From CALGDE01 sp964655355 (GTDB lineage Bacteria; Cyanobacteriota; Cyanobacteriia; CACIAM-69d): 64,000 nt of DNA. Below are positions 33,641-43,178 of this stretch, piece after piece (positions within the stretch are counted from its first letter, which is position 1; each line of letters starts with the position of its first letter). The stretch is from NCBI GenBank assembly GCA_964655355.1, contig CAZZMD010000007.1, positions 1 through 64,000 of the forward strand, given 5' to 3'. The translations under genes and the position numbers were made by a program. The notes under the pieces were generated by a model. It saw only the letters and a program-made list of their open reading frames with translations, did no database searches and was not told the origin of the DNA.

Positions 33641-35713
33641 CTAAGGCATCCGCTGGGACTTGGACTGGAGGAAAAAGGTGGTCATGCCGCCTTTGCCCTT
33701 CACTTCGATTTCCCCCCGTGGCTTGAAAATGTAATGATCCCTCAACCGGGTATAAGTGGTTTCACTGACTTGGATTTGTCCCGGTAAACCGTGGGATTCC
33801 ATCCGGCTGGCCACGTTAACGGTGTCCCCCCAGAGGTCGTAGGCAAATTTTTTCAACCCAATGACGCCGGCGACAACGGGACCAGTATGGATACCAATGC
33901 GAATTTCGAAGGATTGTTCCTGTTCCTGGTTCAGCCGCCCCAAGGATGACTGCATATCCAAGGCCATACTGGCGATCGCATCCGCATGATCTTCCCGGTG
34001 TTCCGGTAGCCCTCCCACCACCATATAGGCGTCTCCAATGGTCTTGATCTTCTCAAGTCCATAGGATTCGGTGAGCTGATCGAAGCAGGAAAAAATTCGG
34101 TTGAGGGATTGCACCAATTCCAGGGGCGGTAGCTTGTCCGCCAGGGCCGTAAACCCGACGATATCCGCAAACATCACCGTCACCTCTGGGAAGTCTTCCG
34201 CGATCGTGATGTTCGAGGTCGTCGCTCCCCCTGAGCCCCCTCCAGCGACAGATTTTTCGGTGTTGTTGCGGAGCTGATCCGCAACGGCTTCCGGCAAAAT
34301 ATTGAGCAGTAGCCGCTCCGTTTCCGCCTGGCTGATCCGTAGCGCCGCCTCGGTCCGTTTCCGTTGGATGAACTGCCCCAGGTGACTTCCCAACATGGCG
34401 GCGAGGGGCCAATAATCCGTCTCTGCGGCGCGATCGCCCTGGTCAAAAAAGAGGGCTAGCCCCATATGGCGGGAGGAATTGTAGAGGGGAAACCCAAAAA
34501 TCGACTTAACCCCCGCCGCCGCCGCCCGTTGTAGCAAATTCGGCTCCCCCTCGGCATCGGTCTCCGCTGGCTGATGGATCGCCAGCCATTCCGGCAAATT
34601 TTCAATCCAGGTGGGCTTTTTGCTGAGCCGAATGGGCGCTGTCCAAGGGGACTCCTCCTTCGGCCACTCTTGCCCGACCCGTGCAAAGGGGGGAAATACC
34701 TGTTGCTGTTTCCAGATATGGGTACAGCGCAGGGGACCCTCTTCATTGGGGGGGGAGAGCCAGAGCTGACCCAGGGGCCAATTCAGGGCACTACAAACAA
34801 TTTTCAGGATTTTGGTAATGGCTTGATCCATATCGGATTCAGTCGTGAAGGTGCGGACTGCGCTGTATTGCACCTGCATCCGGGTCCGCGATCGCTCCCG
34901 TTCCGTCACATCCCGAAAGATATAAATAAACCGCGGCCCCGTCGTCTGCTTTTCCTGGAGCACGGCACAGGAGAAAGATAGGGTCCGCCGTTGCCCTAAC
35001 TTGGTCCGCGCAATCACCTCCAAATCGTTAATTAACTCCTCCCCCTGATCAATCCGTGGCTGAAGGAGAACGGGAGAAAACTGAGCCCCATCCAGTAGCT
35101 CCCCAATGGACCGATGTAAAAGCTCTTGGGGGTGGTAGCCCAGCAGCGTCTTCACCGCCGGGTTACAGGTTTCAATGATGCCTTCCTGGTCCGTCACCAA
35201 CAGACCGTCCGCCATCGACATAATCACCTTGTTGATATACACCCGGGATGCCGATAGCTGATCCAGCAGCAACGCCACCTCATTGGCATTCTGGGTCAGA
35301 CCCTGCTTCATTCGCATGTCTTCGGTGACATCACTCAGAAAGAGGATCAACGGGGCGCGATCGTGGCTGTGATCCGCCAGGATCGTCAGGTCGAAATAGA
35401 GGGACGGATCCGGTTCGAAGGCCGGGCGGGCAATGCCCTGGAGGGTGAAGTGACTTTGCTCCCCACAAATCAAATCCTCAAAAATGCTTTCTAAGCCAAT
35501 CAGTTCTGGAAAATGATTATCCAGGGTGCTAGCAGTGGTGAACTCTTCCGGTGCCTCCGCAAACTGGCTGACCTGGGGAGATGCCTCGTAAATTAGCCCA
35601 TCACTATTGACCCGCAGATACGCCATCTTCTGAGACATCAGAAAATTGAGAAAGAGTGAATCCATAGGAGCCATGGCTAGACGGGAGTTACGGGCGTACC
35701 TATACATCTCCAC
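33641..35713 (-). CDS. PAS-GAF adenylate cyclase
   Basis: 690 residues, no TM. PAS-like segments lie at about 30-140 and 160-280 (VTDQEGIIETCNPAVKTLLGY), a GAF domain at about 290-455, a coiled linker (RISQAETERLLLNILPEAVADQL) and a class III cyclase domain at about 505-680. Metal sites VMFADIVGFTALA and IGDAYMVVGG. Lys in EKIKTIGDAY and Asp in YDLWGDTVNVASRMES are the adenylate-specifying pair. It is a soluble sensor cyclase, perhaps for redox, light or ligand input; no bilin-binding Cys was identified. The catalytic domain is paralogous to that encoded at 15099-16682. Confidence 0.9.
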   Translation of the reverse strand: MEMYRYARNSRLAMAPMDSLFLNFLMSQKMAYLRVNSDGLIYEASPQVSQFAEAPEEFTTASTLDNHFPELIGLESIFEDLICGEQSHFTLQGIARPAFEPDPSLYFDLTILADHSHDRAPLILFLSDVTEDMRMKQGLTQNANEVALLLDQLSASRVYINKVIMSMADGLLVTDQEGIIETCNPAVKTLLGYHPQELLHRSIGELLDGAQFSPVLLQPRIDQGEELINDLEVIARTKLGQRRTLSFSCAVLQEKQTTGPRFIYIFRDVTERERSRTRMQVQYSAVRTFTTESDMDQAITKILKIVCSALNWPLGQLWLSPPNEEGPLRCTHIWKQQQVFPPFARVGQEWPKEESPWTAPIRLSKKPTWIENLPEWLAIHQPAETDAEGEPNLLQRAAAAGVKSIFGFPLYNSSRHMGLALFFDQGDRAAETDYWPLAAMLGSHLGQFIQRKRTEAALRISQAETERLLLNILPEAVADQLRNNTEKSVAGGGSGGATTSNITIAEDFPEVTVMFADIVGFTALADKLPPLELVQSLNRIFSCFDQLTESYGLEKIKTIGDAYMVVGGLPEHREDHADAIASMALDMQSSLGRLNQEQEQSFEIRIGIHTGPVVAGVIGLKKFAYDLWGDTVNVASRMESHGLPGQIQVSETTYTRLRDHYIFKPRGEIEVKGKGGMTTFFLQSKSQRMP

Positions 35714-35893
35714 CCACGATGGATCGAAATCCTGCCAGAATTGGGATTAGGACCCTATGGCGGGGATGGAAGGGTAAAAGGCTTGAGTATACGTCCGTTA
35801 CCAAGGGCGCTGCACCCCCCGAGGAATTGGTAGAAGCAGTGGGGAGATGCCATGGTCAACGGCTCTGACGATTAGGAAGAGCAGCAAGGAGAG

Positions 35894-35927
35894 CCCTGAC
35901 GCGGCATTAAGCGCCGGCCGCTCAGGG
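35894..35927. repeat. GC-rich hairpin in the gap upstream of the cyclase
   Basis: CCCTGA-c-GCGGC pairs with GCCGC-TCAGGG (11 base pairs, one bulge) around a 11-base loop. It is followed by AGGGTCAGGGTCA. No T-tract. Possible non-coding RNA or REP-like element. Confidence 0.5.
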
Positions 35928-36017
35928 TCAGGGTCAAATCACTATCAGGGCTTGCTAGGGACGGTAAGCCAGCGATCGCCGCCGTTACAGGTCTGCTCTG
36001 ATCCTGTACAAGTCAAT

Positions 36018-36039
36018 ATTATCCAAAAATTATCCAAAA
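36018..36039. repeat. 11-nt tandem repeat, two exact copies
   Basis: ATTATCCAAAA occurs twice without a gap, followed by TTTACC. Confidence 0.6.
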
Positions 36040-36183
36040 TTTACCGGGACTGAAGTGGGGGCGATCATCCCCCTCAGACTCGGACCGGGACCAGTCCATT
36101 GCCCGTCTTGCCCCTCTTGTACGCTATGGCTCCGGTTTGTCATCCGTCGAATCGGCGACGGGTCTGGCATGACGGGTCTGGCA

Positions 36184-37410
36184 TTATTCATCCGGCAAGT
36201 CGTATTGACCGACGATGCGCTTGGCAAATTCCGGTACGTGATCCGCCAACTTTTTCGGATAGTTGCGCATCATGTGAATGTAATTGCGGGTGAAGTGGGA
36301 GTCGATGGAAAAGCGGGCATACTCCAATCCTTTGGGACCGATGCGCTCAATCACCACGCCCATCAGTTTGGCGGCCCACATGGGCAGGGTCACCCCCTTA
36401 TCGTAGGCGGGAATACTTTGCTGGACGGCGGGTTTGCGATCGCCCTGGGATGCGACCGGCTGGGTGCGGATTTTATCCTGCACCATATCCAACATTTCCT
36501 GGCCCGTTTCATTGCGCACCACAATCCATTGCCAGCCGTAGGGGGCACCCATATAGCCCACCACCAAGTCTGCGAGCCCATTGGTGTAGTCAAAACAGGA
36601 CATGCAGGAGGGGGCAAACACGTCCTTGAGCTTGTTGGTTTTGAGACCAAAAAAGGGCACCGTTTCCGTGGATCCGTCCTCGTGGCGAAAATGCACCCGG
36701 AAATCTTGCATAAATTCGTAGTAGACCACGGTATCGGGCGATCGCGAGGTGGTGTCTAAAAAGGTTTGTAATCCTGCCCGGGTGACGTTATCCACGCAGG
36801 GCAGCCCCAACACATACAGCTTTTCCAAGCCGATTTTGTCCTGCACCGCCCGTAGGGCTTGGATTTGGCACCCCACCCCGATCGCCAACACCCGTTTCAT
36901 ATCGGATTTTTCAATCTGTTCAATGACCGACAGATTGGGCGAGAGCGTTGGTTTATTCACCCGGGCGGCCAGGATTTCTTCGGGGGTCGTCGCCACAATG
37001 GGCATGGGTTGGAAGCGATCTTCCTTGGTGTTTTGCACACACACCACCCCGTCCACCTTGCCGCTGGTAAGCATTTCAATGGCGATCGTGCTGACAATGC
37101 CGGTCCACTGGGCCCCCTCGATGGGCTCCAGCTTTTGCGCCGCCATCATGTCCTGATGGACCCCGAAATAGAGTTCCTGCTCGTCGTCTAAATCCCGCGA
37201 TCGCCCATGGGATTGGGTTTCGAGGTCGTCAAACTGCTGATTAATAAATGCACAGGCGTCTTTGACGTAGTAAACGAAATGGGTGTCACACAGCCCACAA
37301 TCACTACACAACTCCTTCGCCGGTCGGGTTTTCCCCCGGGGTAATCCCTTCGCTTTCCAGTGGGCGGGCGGCGTTTGCTCTGGGGAAGCGGGAGCGTTAG
37401 CAAGGGTCAT
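36184..37410 (-). CDS. bciB: Ferredoxin-dependent 8-vinyl reductase BciB
   Basis: 408 residues of the F420-hydrogenase/dehydrogenase beta-subunit family. It reduces the 8-vinyl group of divinyl (proto)chlorophyllide in chlorophyll a synthesis with ferredoxin as donor. Cys motifs ELCSDCGLCDTHF near residue 37 and SCMSCFDYT near 270 fit the iron-sulfur ligands; GVGCQIQALRAVQDKI and GLPCVDNV lie between. It is closely like Synechocystis Slr1923 in pattern. Cyanobacteria use this or BciA, so this is probably the organism's enzyme. Confidence 0.9.
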   Translation of the reverse strand: MTLANAPASPEQTPPAHWKAKGLPRGKTRPAKELCSDCGLCDTHFVYYVKDACAFINQQFDDLETQSHGRSRDLDDEQELYFGVHQDMMAAQKLEPIEGAQWTGIVSTIAIEMLTSGKVDGVVCVQNTKEDRFQPMPIVATTPEEILAARVNKPTLSPNLSVIEQIEKSDMKRVLAIGVGCQIQALRAVQDKIGLEKLYVLGLPCVDNVTRAGLQTFLDTTSRSPDTVVYYEFMQDFRVHFRHEDGSTETVPFFGLKTNKLKDVFAPSCMSCFDYTNGLADLVVGYMGAPYGWQWIVVRNETGQEMLDMVQDKIRTQPVASQGDRKPAVQQSIPAYDKGVTLPMWAAKLMGVVIERIGPKGLEYARFSIDSHFTRNYIHMMRNYPKKLADHVPEFAKRIVGQYDLPDE

Positions 37411-37428
37411 AGACAGGACAGCAGCTCA

Positions 37429-37452
37429 AGCTACAAAAACAGCTACAAAAAC
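37429..37452. repeat. 12-nt tandem repeat, two exact copies
   Basis: AGCTACAAAAAC occurs twice in tandem in the divergent gap between bciB and the LptA-like gene. Confidence 0.65.
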
Positions 37453-37571
37453 AATTTAATTGCGCTCACAATTTTCCCATACCCTTTTAGGGATCGTCAT
37501 AAATCGCTATTAGGTGCAATCTTCGTTAATCTTGTGAAGGCAGCGTTTTAGGAGCAGGCGGTAACGTCACC

Positions 37572-38207
37572 ATGGGCAACCTCAATCACAATTCAATCGT
37601 GCAAGGGCTGGCAGGTCCCCTCGCCCGCCTTAGCGGTGTGCTTGTGGCATTGACGTCTGCACTGGCTCCTGCACTGCTGTCCCCGCAGGCAGCCCTGGGA
37701 CAAACGCCCCCCGCCCCCACGGTGGTGCGTAACCCCATTACGGTCTTGTCCGACATTCAAGAATCAAACTCTGAGACCGGCACCATCGTCGCCCGTGGCA
37801 ATGTTTTTGTGGACTATCCATCCCGTAACCTGGAAGCCACGTCCGCCCAAGCTCAATATTTCAGCAATGAGCGGCGATTGATCCTGTCTGGGGATGTATT
37901 AGTGCTCCAGGAAGGCAATAGTCTTCGGGCAGAAACGGTCACTTACCTGGTGGATGAGGGGCGAATGATTGCGATTCCCCTCCCTAACAAACAGGTGGAA
38001 TCGATTTACCTCATTCCCGAATCCCAGGCCCAACCCGGTGCCGCTGACCCCATTGATTCTTCCTTGCTTAACGGCGACCCCAACGCCCAACCGCCGGCGG
38101 GAGCGGATCCTTTCTCCGGACCTGTGGAAGTGCTGGATACGCCCCCGGCCACCGATCCCAATGCAACGGATACCTCTGATCCGAGCCAGGGACCTTTCGA
38201 TTTTTAA
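37572..38207 (+). CDS. LptA/OstA-like periplasmic protein
   Basis: 211 residues. A hydrophobic N-terminus with Ala-Leu-Gly-Gln near residue 44 looks like a signal peptide. The single OstA/LptA N domain is at about 50-145: ITVLSDIQESNSETGTIVARGNV, LEATSAQAQYFSNERRLILSGDV, LRAETVTYLVDEGRM. LptA proteins bridge the periplasm for lipopolysaccharide transport. The Pro-rich C-terminal 60 residues are disordered. The next gene downstream is accD, with a 187-base gap. Confidence 0.82.
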   Translation: MGNLNHNSIVQGLAGPLARLSGVLVALTSALAPALLSPQAALGQTPPAPTVVRNPITVLSDIQESNSETGTIVARGNVFVDYPSRNLEATSAQAQYFSNERRLILSGDVLVLQEGNSLRAETVTYLVDEGRMIAIPLPNKQVESIYLIPESQAQPGAADPIDSSLLNGDPNAQPPAGADPFSGPVEVLDTPPATDPNATDTSDPSQGPFDF

Positions 38208-38394
38208 CGTTTGAGACCGTGGGCGAGCTACCCTTTCCAGGGCGATCGCGCGAAACGGGGTAAAATTCTAGATCGAAATTTCAAGTTCGCTGTTACGCAC
38301 GGTACGCACAGACAGTACGCGACCAGACTGTGCTTGAAATCAGGGGGCTTGGCCGCCCCTGACTTGCTGTGATAGCTCAGGAGCGATCGCCCCC

Positions 38395-39342
38395 ATGTCT
38401 CTACTCGATTGGTTTGCAAACCGTCAAAAGACGGACGCCACGGCTCCGGAACCGCCGGAGCGGGAAATTGCCGATGGTCTCTGGACCAAGTGCGAGGCGT
38501 GCGGGGTGCTGGCTTACACCAAAGATTTGAAAGCAAACCAGATGGTCTGCCTCAGCTGTGGGCACCATATGCGGGTTTGGAGCGACGATCGCATCGAGCA
38601 GCTTATCGACGCCGGTACCTGGCAACCCCTGGATGAATCGGTCGCGCCGGTGGATCCCCTAGGATTCCGTGATCGCAAAGCCTACCGCGATCGCATCCGG
38701 GAAGCCCAAGCAAAATCTGGGCTCGTGGACGCCGTACAAACCGGGTTTGGTGAAATCCACGGCGAACCCTTTGTGTTGGGGGTGATGGACTTTCGGTTTA
38801 TGGGAGGCAGCATGGGGTCTGTGGTGGGCGAGAAACTGACCCGTGCCATTGAATGCGCCACCGACAAAGGCGTCGCCGTCATTATCCTCTGTGCATCTGG
38901 GGGGGCAAGGATGCAGGAAGGCATGCTCAGCCTGATGCAGATGGCAAAAATCTCCGGTGCCCTGGAACGCCACCGGGAAAAGGGGCTGCTTTACATCCCC
39001 GTGCTGACCCACCCCACCACCGGCGGTGTGACCGCCAGCTTTGCCATGTTGGGGGATCTCATCCTGGCGGAACCCAAAGCGATGATTGGCTTTGCCGGGC
39101 GGCGGGTCATCGAACAAACCCTGCGGGAAAAGCTCCCCGAAGATTTTCAAAGCGCTGAGTATCTGCAATCCAACGGGTTTGTCGACGCGATCGTGCCCCG
39201 GACCCAACTCAAGCAAACCCTGGCGCAGCTCATCAGCATGCATCGCCGCCCCCCGACCCAGCACCACATCCCCCAAAACACCAAACCCGAGCCCGTTGAC
39301 GTATCACCGTCCTTTAACGGCTCTGGACCCGTATCGGTGTAA
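38395..39342 (+). CDS. accD: Acetyl-CoA carboxylase carboxyltransferase subunit beta
   Basis: 315 residues. It transfers carboxyl from biotin to acetyl-CoA together with AccA, the first step of fatty acid synthesis. The zinc ribbon Cys33, Cys36, Cys52 and Cys55 lies at the N-terminus (WTKCEACGVL, MVCLSCGHH). The crotonase-like core has CASGGARMQEGMLSLMQMAK and PTTGGVTASFAMLGD. AGGAG lies close upstream, next to a HIP1 site. TAAAAT at 38261-38266 is a possible -10 element. Confidence 0.95.
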   Translation: MSLLDWFANRQKTDATAPEPPEREIADGLWTKCEACGVLAYTKDLKANQMVCLSCGHHMRVWSDDRIEQLIDAGTWQPLDESVAPVDPLGFRDRKAYRDRIREAQAKSGLVDAVQTGFGEIHGEPFVLGVMDFRFMGGSMGSVVGEKLTRAIECATDKGVAVIILCASGGARMQEGMLSLMQMAKISGALERHREKGLLYIPVLTHPTTGGVTASFAMLGDLILAEPKAMIGFAGRRVIEQTLREKLPEDFQSAEYLQSNGFVDAIVPRTQLKQTLAQLISMHRRPPTQHHIPQNTKPEPVDVSPSFNGSGPVSV

Positions 39343-39608
39343 ATTTCGCCCGCTCCCGGCCGTTTTCCCCGCCGATTATTGAGGGATTGTTAATGAAACT
39401 GTCAACGCCAGACAGCCTGGGGCGATCGCGATGTAATATTGGTCATGATTTGGCTAGCATAACCCCAGCTTTTGCGTTAGATATCTCCATCCAATATCGA
39501 CGTCAAAAACAAAAGCTGCGGCAGCACAGGGACGCGATCTGACCCTCCTGTCTATCCGTTTGCCTGCCTGACCTTGAGACCCAAGAGACCTACGTTCTAG
39601 AGATATTC

Positions 39609-40106
39609 ATGCTGAAAAAGTGCATTTTGTTTGCCATCACCGCGGTATTCTGCGTACTCCAGGTCGCGGTGGACGCTGCCAATGCGACGGAGGTGGCCCC
39701 CGAGCTACGGACGGTAACCCTGAATGAAAGCGGTGAGCAGGTCACGCTAACCCTAGAGCAAGTTGCCCTAGGCAAGAAGCTATTCAACGACACCTGCGCC
39801 CAGTGCCACGCTGGCGGGGTGACCAAGACCAGCCCCGACCTGGATCTCTCCACCGAATCCCTGGCGGGAGCCATCCCTGACCGCGCCAACATTGTCGCCC
39901 TGGTGGATTACATGAAGAATCCCACCACCTACGACGGCGAAGTCGAAATTTACGAGCTGCACCCCAGTACCCGCAGTGCTGACATCTTCCCCGAGATGCG
40001 TAACCTGACCGATGATGAGCTATACGCGATCGCCGGTCACGTCCTCAGCCAACCGAAGATTCTGGGATCGCGTTGGGGCGCAGGCAAGACCCGCTACTCC
40101 ACCTAG
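39609..40106 (+). CDS. psbV: Cytochrome c-550 of photosystem II
   Basis: 165 residues. Signal peptide to about residue 26 (cleavage after DAANA). The mature protein has the heme site CAQCH and ends with the conserved SQPKILGSRWGAGKTRYST. PsbV is an extrinsic lumenal subunit that stabilises the Mn-Ca oxygen-evolving cluster. A terminator follows. It stands alone, without psbV2 or petJ beside it. Confidence 0.96.
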   Translation: MLKKCILFAITAVFCVLQVAVDAANATEVAPELRTVTLNESGEQVTLTLEQVALGKKLFNDTCAQCHAGGVTKTSPDLDLSTESLAGAIPDRANIVALVDYMKNPTTYDGEVEIYELHPSTRSADIFPEMRNLTDDELYAIAGHVLSQPKILGSRWGAGKTRYST

Positions 40107-40154
40107 GGCAATGCCGTCCCATTCGTGGATCGCTAGTTTGAATTGAATCAATAG

Positions 40155-40190
40155 GAAAAGGAGATGTTCCGGTGGGGCATCTCTTTTTCT
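40155..40190 (+). terminator. Terminator after psbV
   Basis: GAGATG pairs with CATCTC, extended by A/T pairs on both sides, with TTTTTC following. It is 50 bases after the psbV stop and could also serve the convergent gene. Confidence 0.8.
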
Positions 40191-40276
40191 ATGCAAGTTA
40201 TATGCAAGCCCAATACAAAATCTAGAGCTGCTTAGGGAACGGTTTAAAGGCATGGGCGATCGCCCTATAGACGCCT

Positions 40277-41527
40277 CTAGAAAATAGTTTTTGGCTGATT
40301 TGAAGACTCCCCGAGATCAACCGAAAGAGAGGAATTCGAAAGAGAGCGATCGCCAGAACTTTCCATAGCAATCCCCTGCGATTTCGGCTCACCAGAAACC
40401 ATCGTTATGCCACTTTCTGGATAGCCGAGCATAACCTGACAAGCCGCATCAACATCTGACCACTGAACATTTCCCGGATAGTCTGTCGCGGCCCAATCAA
40501 CCTGCTCAACATCAGGAACATCAGCAAAACTCCAGGGCTCACAGGATGGCAAAAAGCGATGCCAACACTTGATATAACGTGATGCGAGAGCAAGGGAGAA
40601 TGGAAATGAAGAATTAGAGGCAACCAGCGTTCTAGCACTTAATATTGTATTAATGTCCTCCTCCAAAGAGCCAGTCTGAACCCTAATCTGTTGGACCTGC
40701 CCGCTAAATCGTTCCATTAACGCCGCAGCGCAAGGATTAGCATTATTCGCCTCCGTCACAATGACAATATCCTCATAGCCTCCCCCCAGAATGACCTGGC
40801 GATAGAATGCTAAAGGCGGCTGCCAAAATTCATTGCCAACAGCCCCTGACAACGCATCTCCGGCGCGCAAATGAATGACAAGGGTGCTATCAGAAACCCT
40901 AGGATCGGGTGTAAATCGAAAGAACGCATCAGGCAAACTCTGTAGCGCTTTTCGCTTCACCGCATTCGTGACCATATAGTCCAGAAATGAATTTTTCGAC
41001 GTAAAGAAATCTTTCCATTGAGACTTGATCGGTCAATTCAAATAGGAAACAACATAGTTTACTGATTCTGCCTTGAGATAGGGATGATCGGGTATGTTCA
41101 CCATCGAATGGGTTTCCATTGCTATCCCGATCGCGTTAGCAATTTGTAAGAGATTATTCCCAAGTCTCCCATTCCAATTTGATAGTTCAAGGAGATAGTT
41201 TTTGCACAAATGCTCAATATTTTCCCGGTCTTCCACTCCAGCGTGAATGTATAGGTAAGGAATTGAGCAACCAGAATCTAAAGTGTTGAGTGTGGCAACA
41301 ACCAGATTCTTGGCATGGTGGTTTCGCTGCAGATCATTTTGAGCGATAGATATTAGAGCATCGACCAATTTGATCAGCCTACTGACTTCATCAGGGTCAC
41401 CCTTGGATTTCTCCAGAACTTGACGGATATCCTTATAGTTCCTAAGTGCCGATCTTATATTGCCCTTCGCATGGAACTCCAGAGATAACTCCAAAAGGTC
41501 GGTGGGGCTAGAGTCTGCTCGCGCCAT
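40277..41527 (-). pseudogene. Fucosyltransferase-like gene interrupted by one in-frame TGA
   Basis: The frame opens at ATG 41527 and reads 164 residues to TGA at 41035-41033. It then continues in the same frame for 251 more codons to 40277. Across the break it reads SYLN-stop-PIKSQWKDFF, and the neighbouring paralog reads AYTSQPITSQWSDTFF, so the stop replaces a Gln position and nothing is missing. Total length (416 positions) equals the paralog (415). Motifs NGRLGNNLLQ, VIHLRAGD and ASNSSF match NodZ/GT11-type fucosyltransferases. It may be a young pseudogene, an assembly error, or a readthrough gene. Confidence 0.85.
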
Positions 41528-41757
41528 TTCCTATCCTTACTCTAGGACGATAATGTGTTTAGTATCAGTGATAAGAATAGCATCCCCAAGCGCGATGCCT
41601 ATTCGCGCCTCAACTCGCTATATTTGGGAACTCAATGCCTGCAACCATAACAAGCTTCTGTGTTTTCACACTTCTGAAATGTCAATCTGGACTAACACAT
41701 CTTTACCTTGATTTTAATAAAATTCTCTCTCCTCCTATTCTCTTTCCTCTTGGTGGA

Positions 41758-43005
41758 TCAGAAAGTCGTCACGTTTCCATCGCTTGACATCACACTGGGC
41801 ATTTTCAAACTAGAGGGCTTTGCCTCTACCTGACCACTCACCTGCCTATTGGCGGTCTCTGAATTGGTTTTTTGGAAAATCTTATCGTCGGGGTAATCTA
41901 GCATCAGTTGGCGAGCCATATCAACATTAGACCACTCCACATCTCCGGGGTATTCGGGGGAAATCCAGTCAATTTGCTCGATGTCTGGCACGCTTTCAAA
42001 ATCCCATTTTTCGCAGGAGGGAATGAACCGATACCAGCGTTTAATGTGACGTGATGCTAAAGCCAATGTAAATGCGAATGAAGAGTTAGAAGGAACTAAG
42101 TTTCTAGCGCTTAGAAGAGTATTGATATCTTCCTGGAGTGAACCAGTCTGAATCCTAATACGCTTGACTTTGTCTGCAAAGTCTTGAACCAATTGTGCTG
42201 CGCATGGACTCATATTCTTTTCTTCAGTGACAATGACAATATCGTCATAAGCCCCCGAAGAGATGATCCGCCGATAAAACGCTGTGGGAGGTTGCCAGAA
42301 CTGGTTCCCCACTGAACCAGAAAATACATCTCCAGAACGCAAATGTATTACAAGGGTATGGTCGGTTATCTTTGGGTCGGGTGTGAAGTTATAGAACGTA
42401 TCCGGTAAACTCCTTAAAGCCTGACGTTTTGAATCACTACTAAACTGATAGCCCAGCGAATCTGGAACATCAAAAAAGGTGTCCGACCACTGCGATGTAA
42501 TAGGTTGGCTGGTGTAGGCGATAATATGCCCCGTTTCATCCATGTTCAGGAAATCATGTTCTGGCAGAATGAGGATTGATTGGGTGTGTTTGGCTACGCT
42601 CATAGCATGAGATAGCTGTAGAAGGTTGTTGCCCAGCCGCCCTGTCCAACCCTGGATTCTAAGCAGCATGTTTAGCTTGGACGCTTCATTACTTTGTTCC
42701 CGCCTTATTGCCTCCATTAAATGAAAGGTTTTATAGGGTAGTTTTAGGGAGTTATCTATCTTTTTAATGGTTTCTGCGACGAGGCATTTGACGCCATAGG
42801 CACGGTCTATATCATTCATTGCTATTGCCAGGACATGTTGCGTAAACCAACGGATTCGCTCAGTCTCCCTATCCTCCCCTTCCGATGTCTCCAGAACCTC
42901 CAAAATGAGTCTATAATTTTGTACGGCGCGCACCAAGCTGCCCTCTGCGTGGAACTTTAGAGACAATTCCAGGACGTCGGTGATGTTTAGATCTACTGGC
43001 GGCAT
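41758..43005 (-). CDS. Fucosyltransferase-like glycosyltransferase
   Basis: 415 residues from ATG 43005, chosen because it matches the length and N-terminus of the tandem paralog; the frame is open to 43119. An N-terminal helical region (VLELSLKFHAEGSLVRAVQNY) looks like one TPR pair. The GT part begins with TGRLGNNLLQLSHAM and has VIHLRSGDVF (HxRxGD, the GDP-fucose motif of GT11/NodZ/O-FucT families) and VPSNSSFAFTLALAS. A role in surface polysaccharide or protein fucosylation is inference. Codon use is less GC-biased than neighbours, which hints at horizontal acquisition of the pair. Confidence 0.75.
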   Translation of the reverse strand: MPPVDLNITDVLELSLKFHAEGSLVRAVQNYRLILEVLETSEGEDRETERIRWFTQHVLAIAMNDIDRAYGVKCLVAETIKKIDNSLKLPYKTFHLMEAIRREQSNEASKLNMLLRIQGWTGRLGNNLLQLSHAMSVAKHTQSILILPEHDFLNMDETGHIIAYTSQPITSQWSDTFFDVPDSLGYQFSSDSKRQALRSLPDTFYNFTPDPKITDHTLVIHLRSGDVFSGSVGNQFWQPPTAFYRRIISSGAYDDIVIVTEEKNMSPCAAQLVQDFADKVKRIRIQTGSLQEDINTLLSARNLVPSNSSFAFTLALASRHIKRWYRFIPSCEKWDFESVPDIEQIDWISPEYPGDVEWSNVDMARQLMLDYPDDKIFQKTNSETANRQVSGQVEAKPSSLKMPSVMSSDGNVTTF

Positions 43006-43178
43006 GAATGGCGGGAGGAATAAGCGTTGATTCTTGCAGTGGCGATAATCGCTACTATCTTTTAAGAATGATAGAGCTTCAAAGCTATTTTGACGTTTTG
43101 AGAGCCTAGCAGGGATCAAGTCCTTTTGGTCTTTTGGGCACCGTTCTTTTCACCCATACCTTCATCGATTTGTTCCTA

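Larger units (their letters stand above)
35714..36183. other. Gene-free region (470 bases) upstream of the PAS-GAF cyclase
   Basis: It holds a strong GC-rich hairpin and an 11-nt tandem repeat, listed separately. No ORF with recognisable product. It should include the cyclase promoter. Confidence 0.5.

Noticed and set aside
39393..39542. 50-codon ORF before psbV
   Set aside because: It has no hydrophobic helix or known small photosystem protein pattern and lies in the likely psbV promoter region.
40277..40975. Separate 232-residue gene starting at ATG 40975
   Set aside because: It is the in-frame continuation of the interrupted paralog and lacks the donor-binding N-terminal part.
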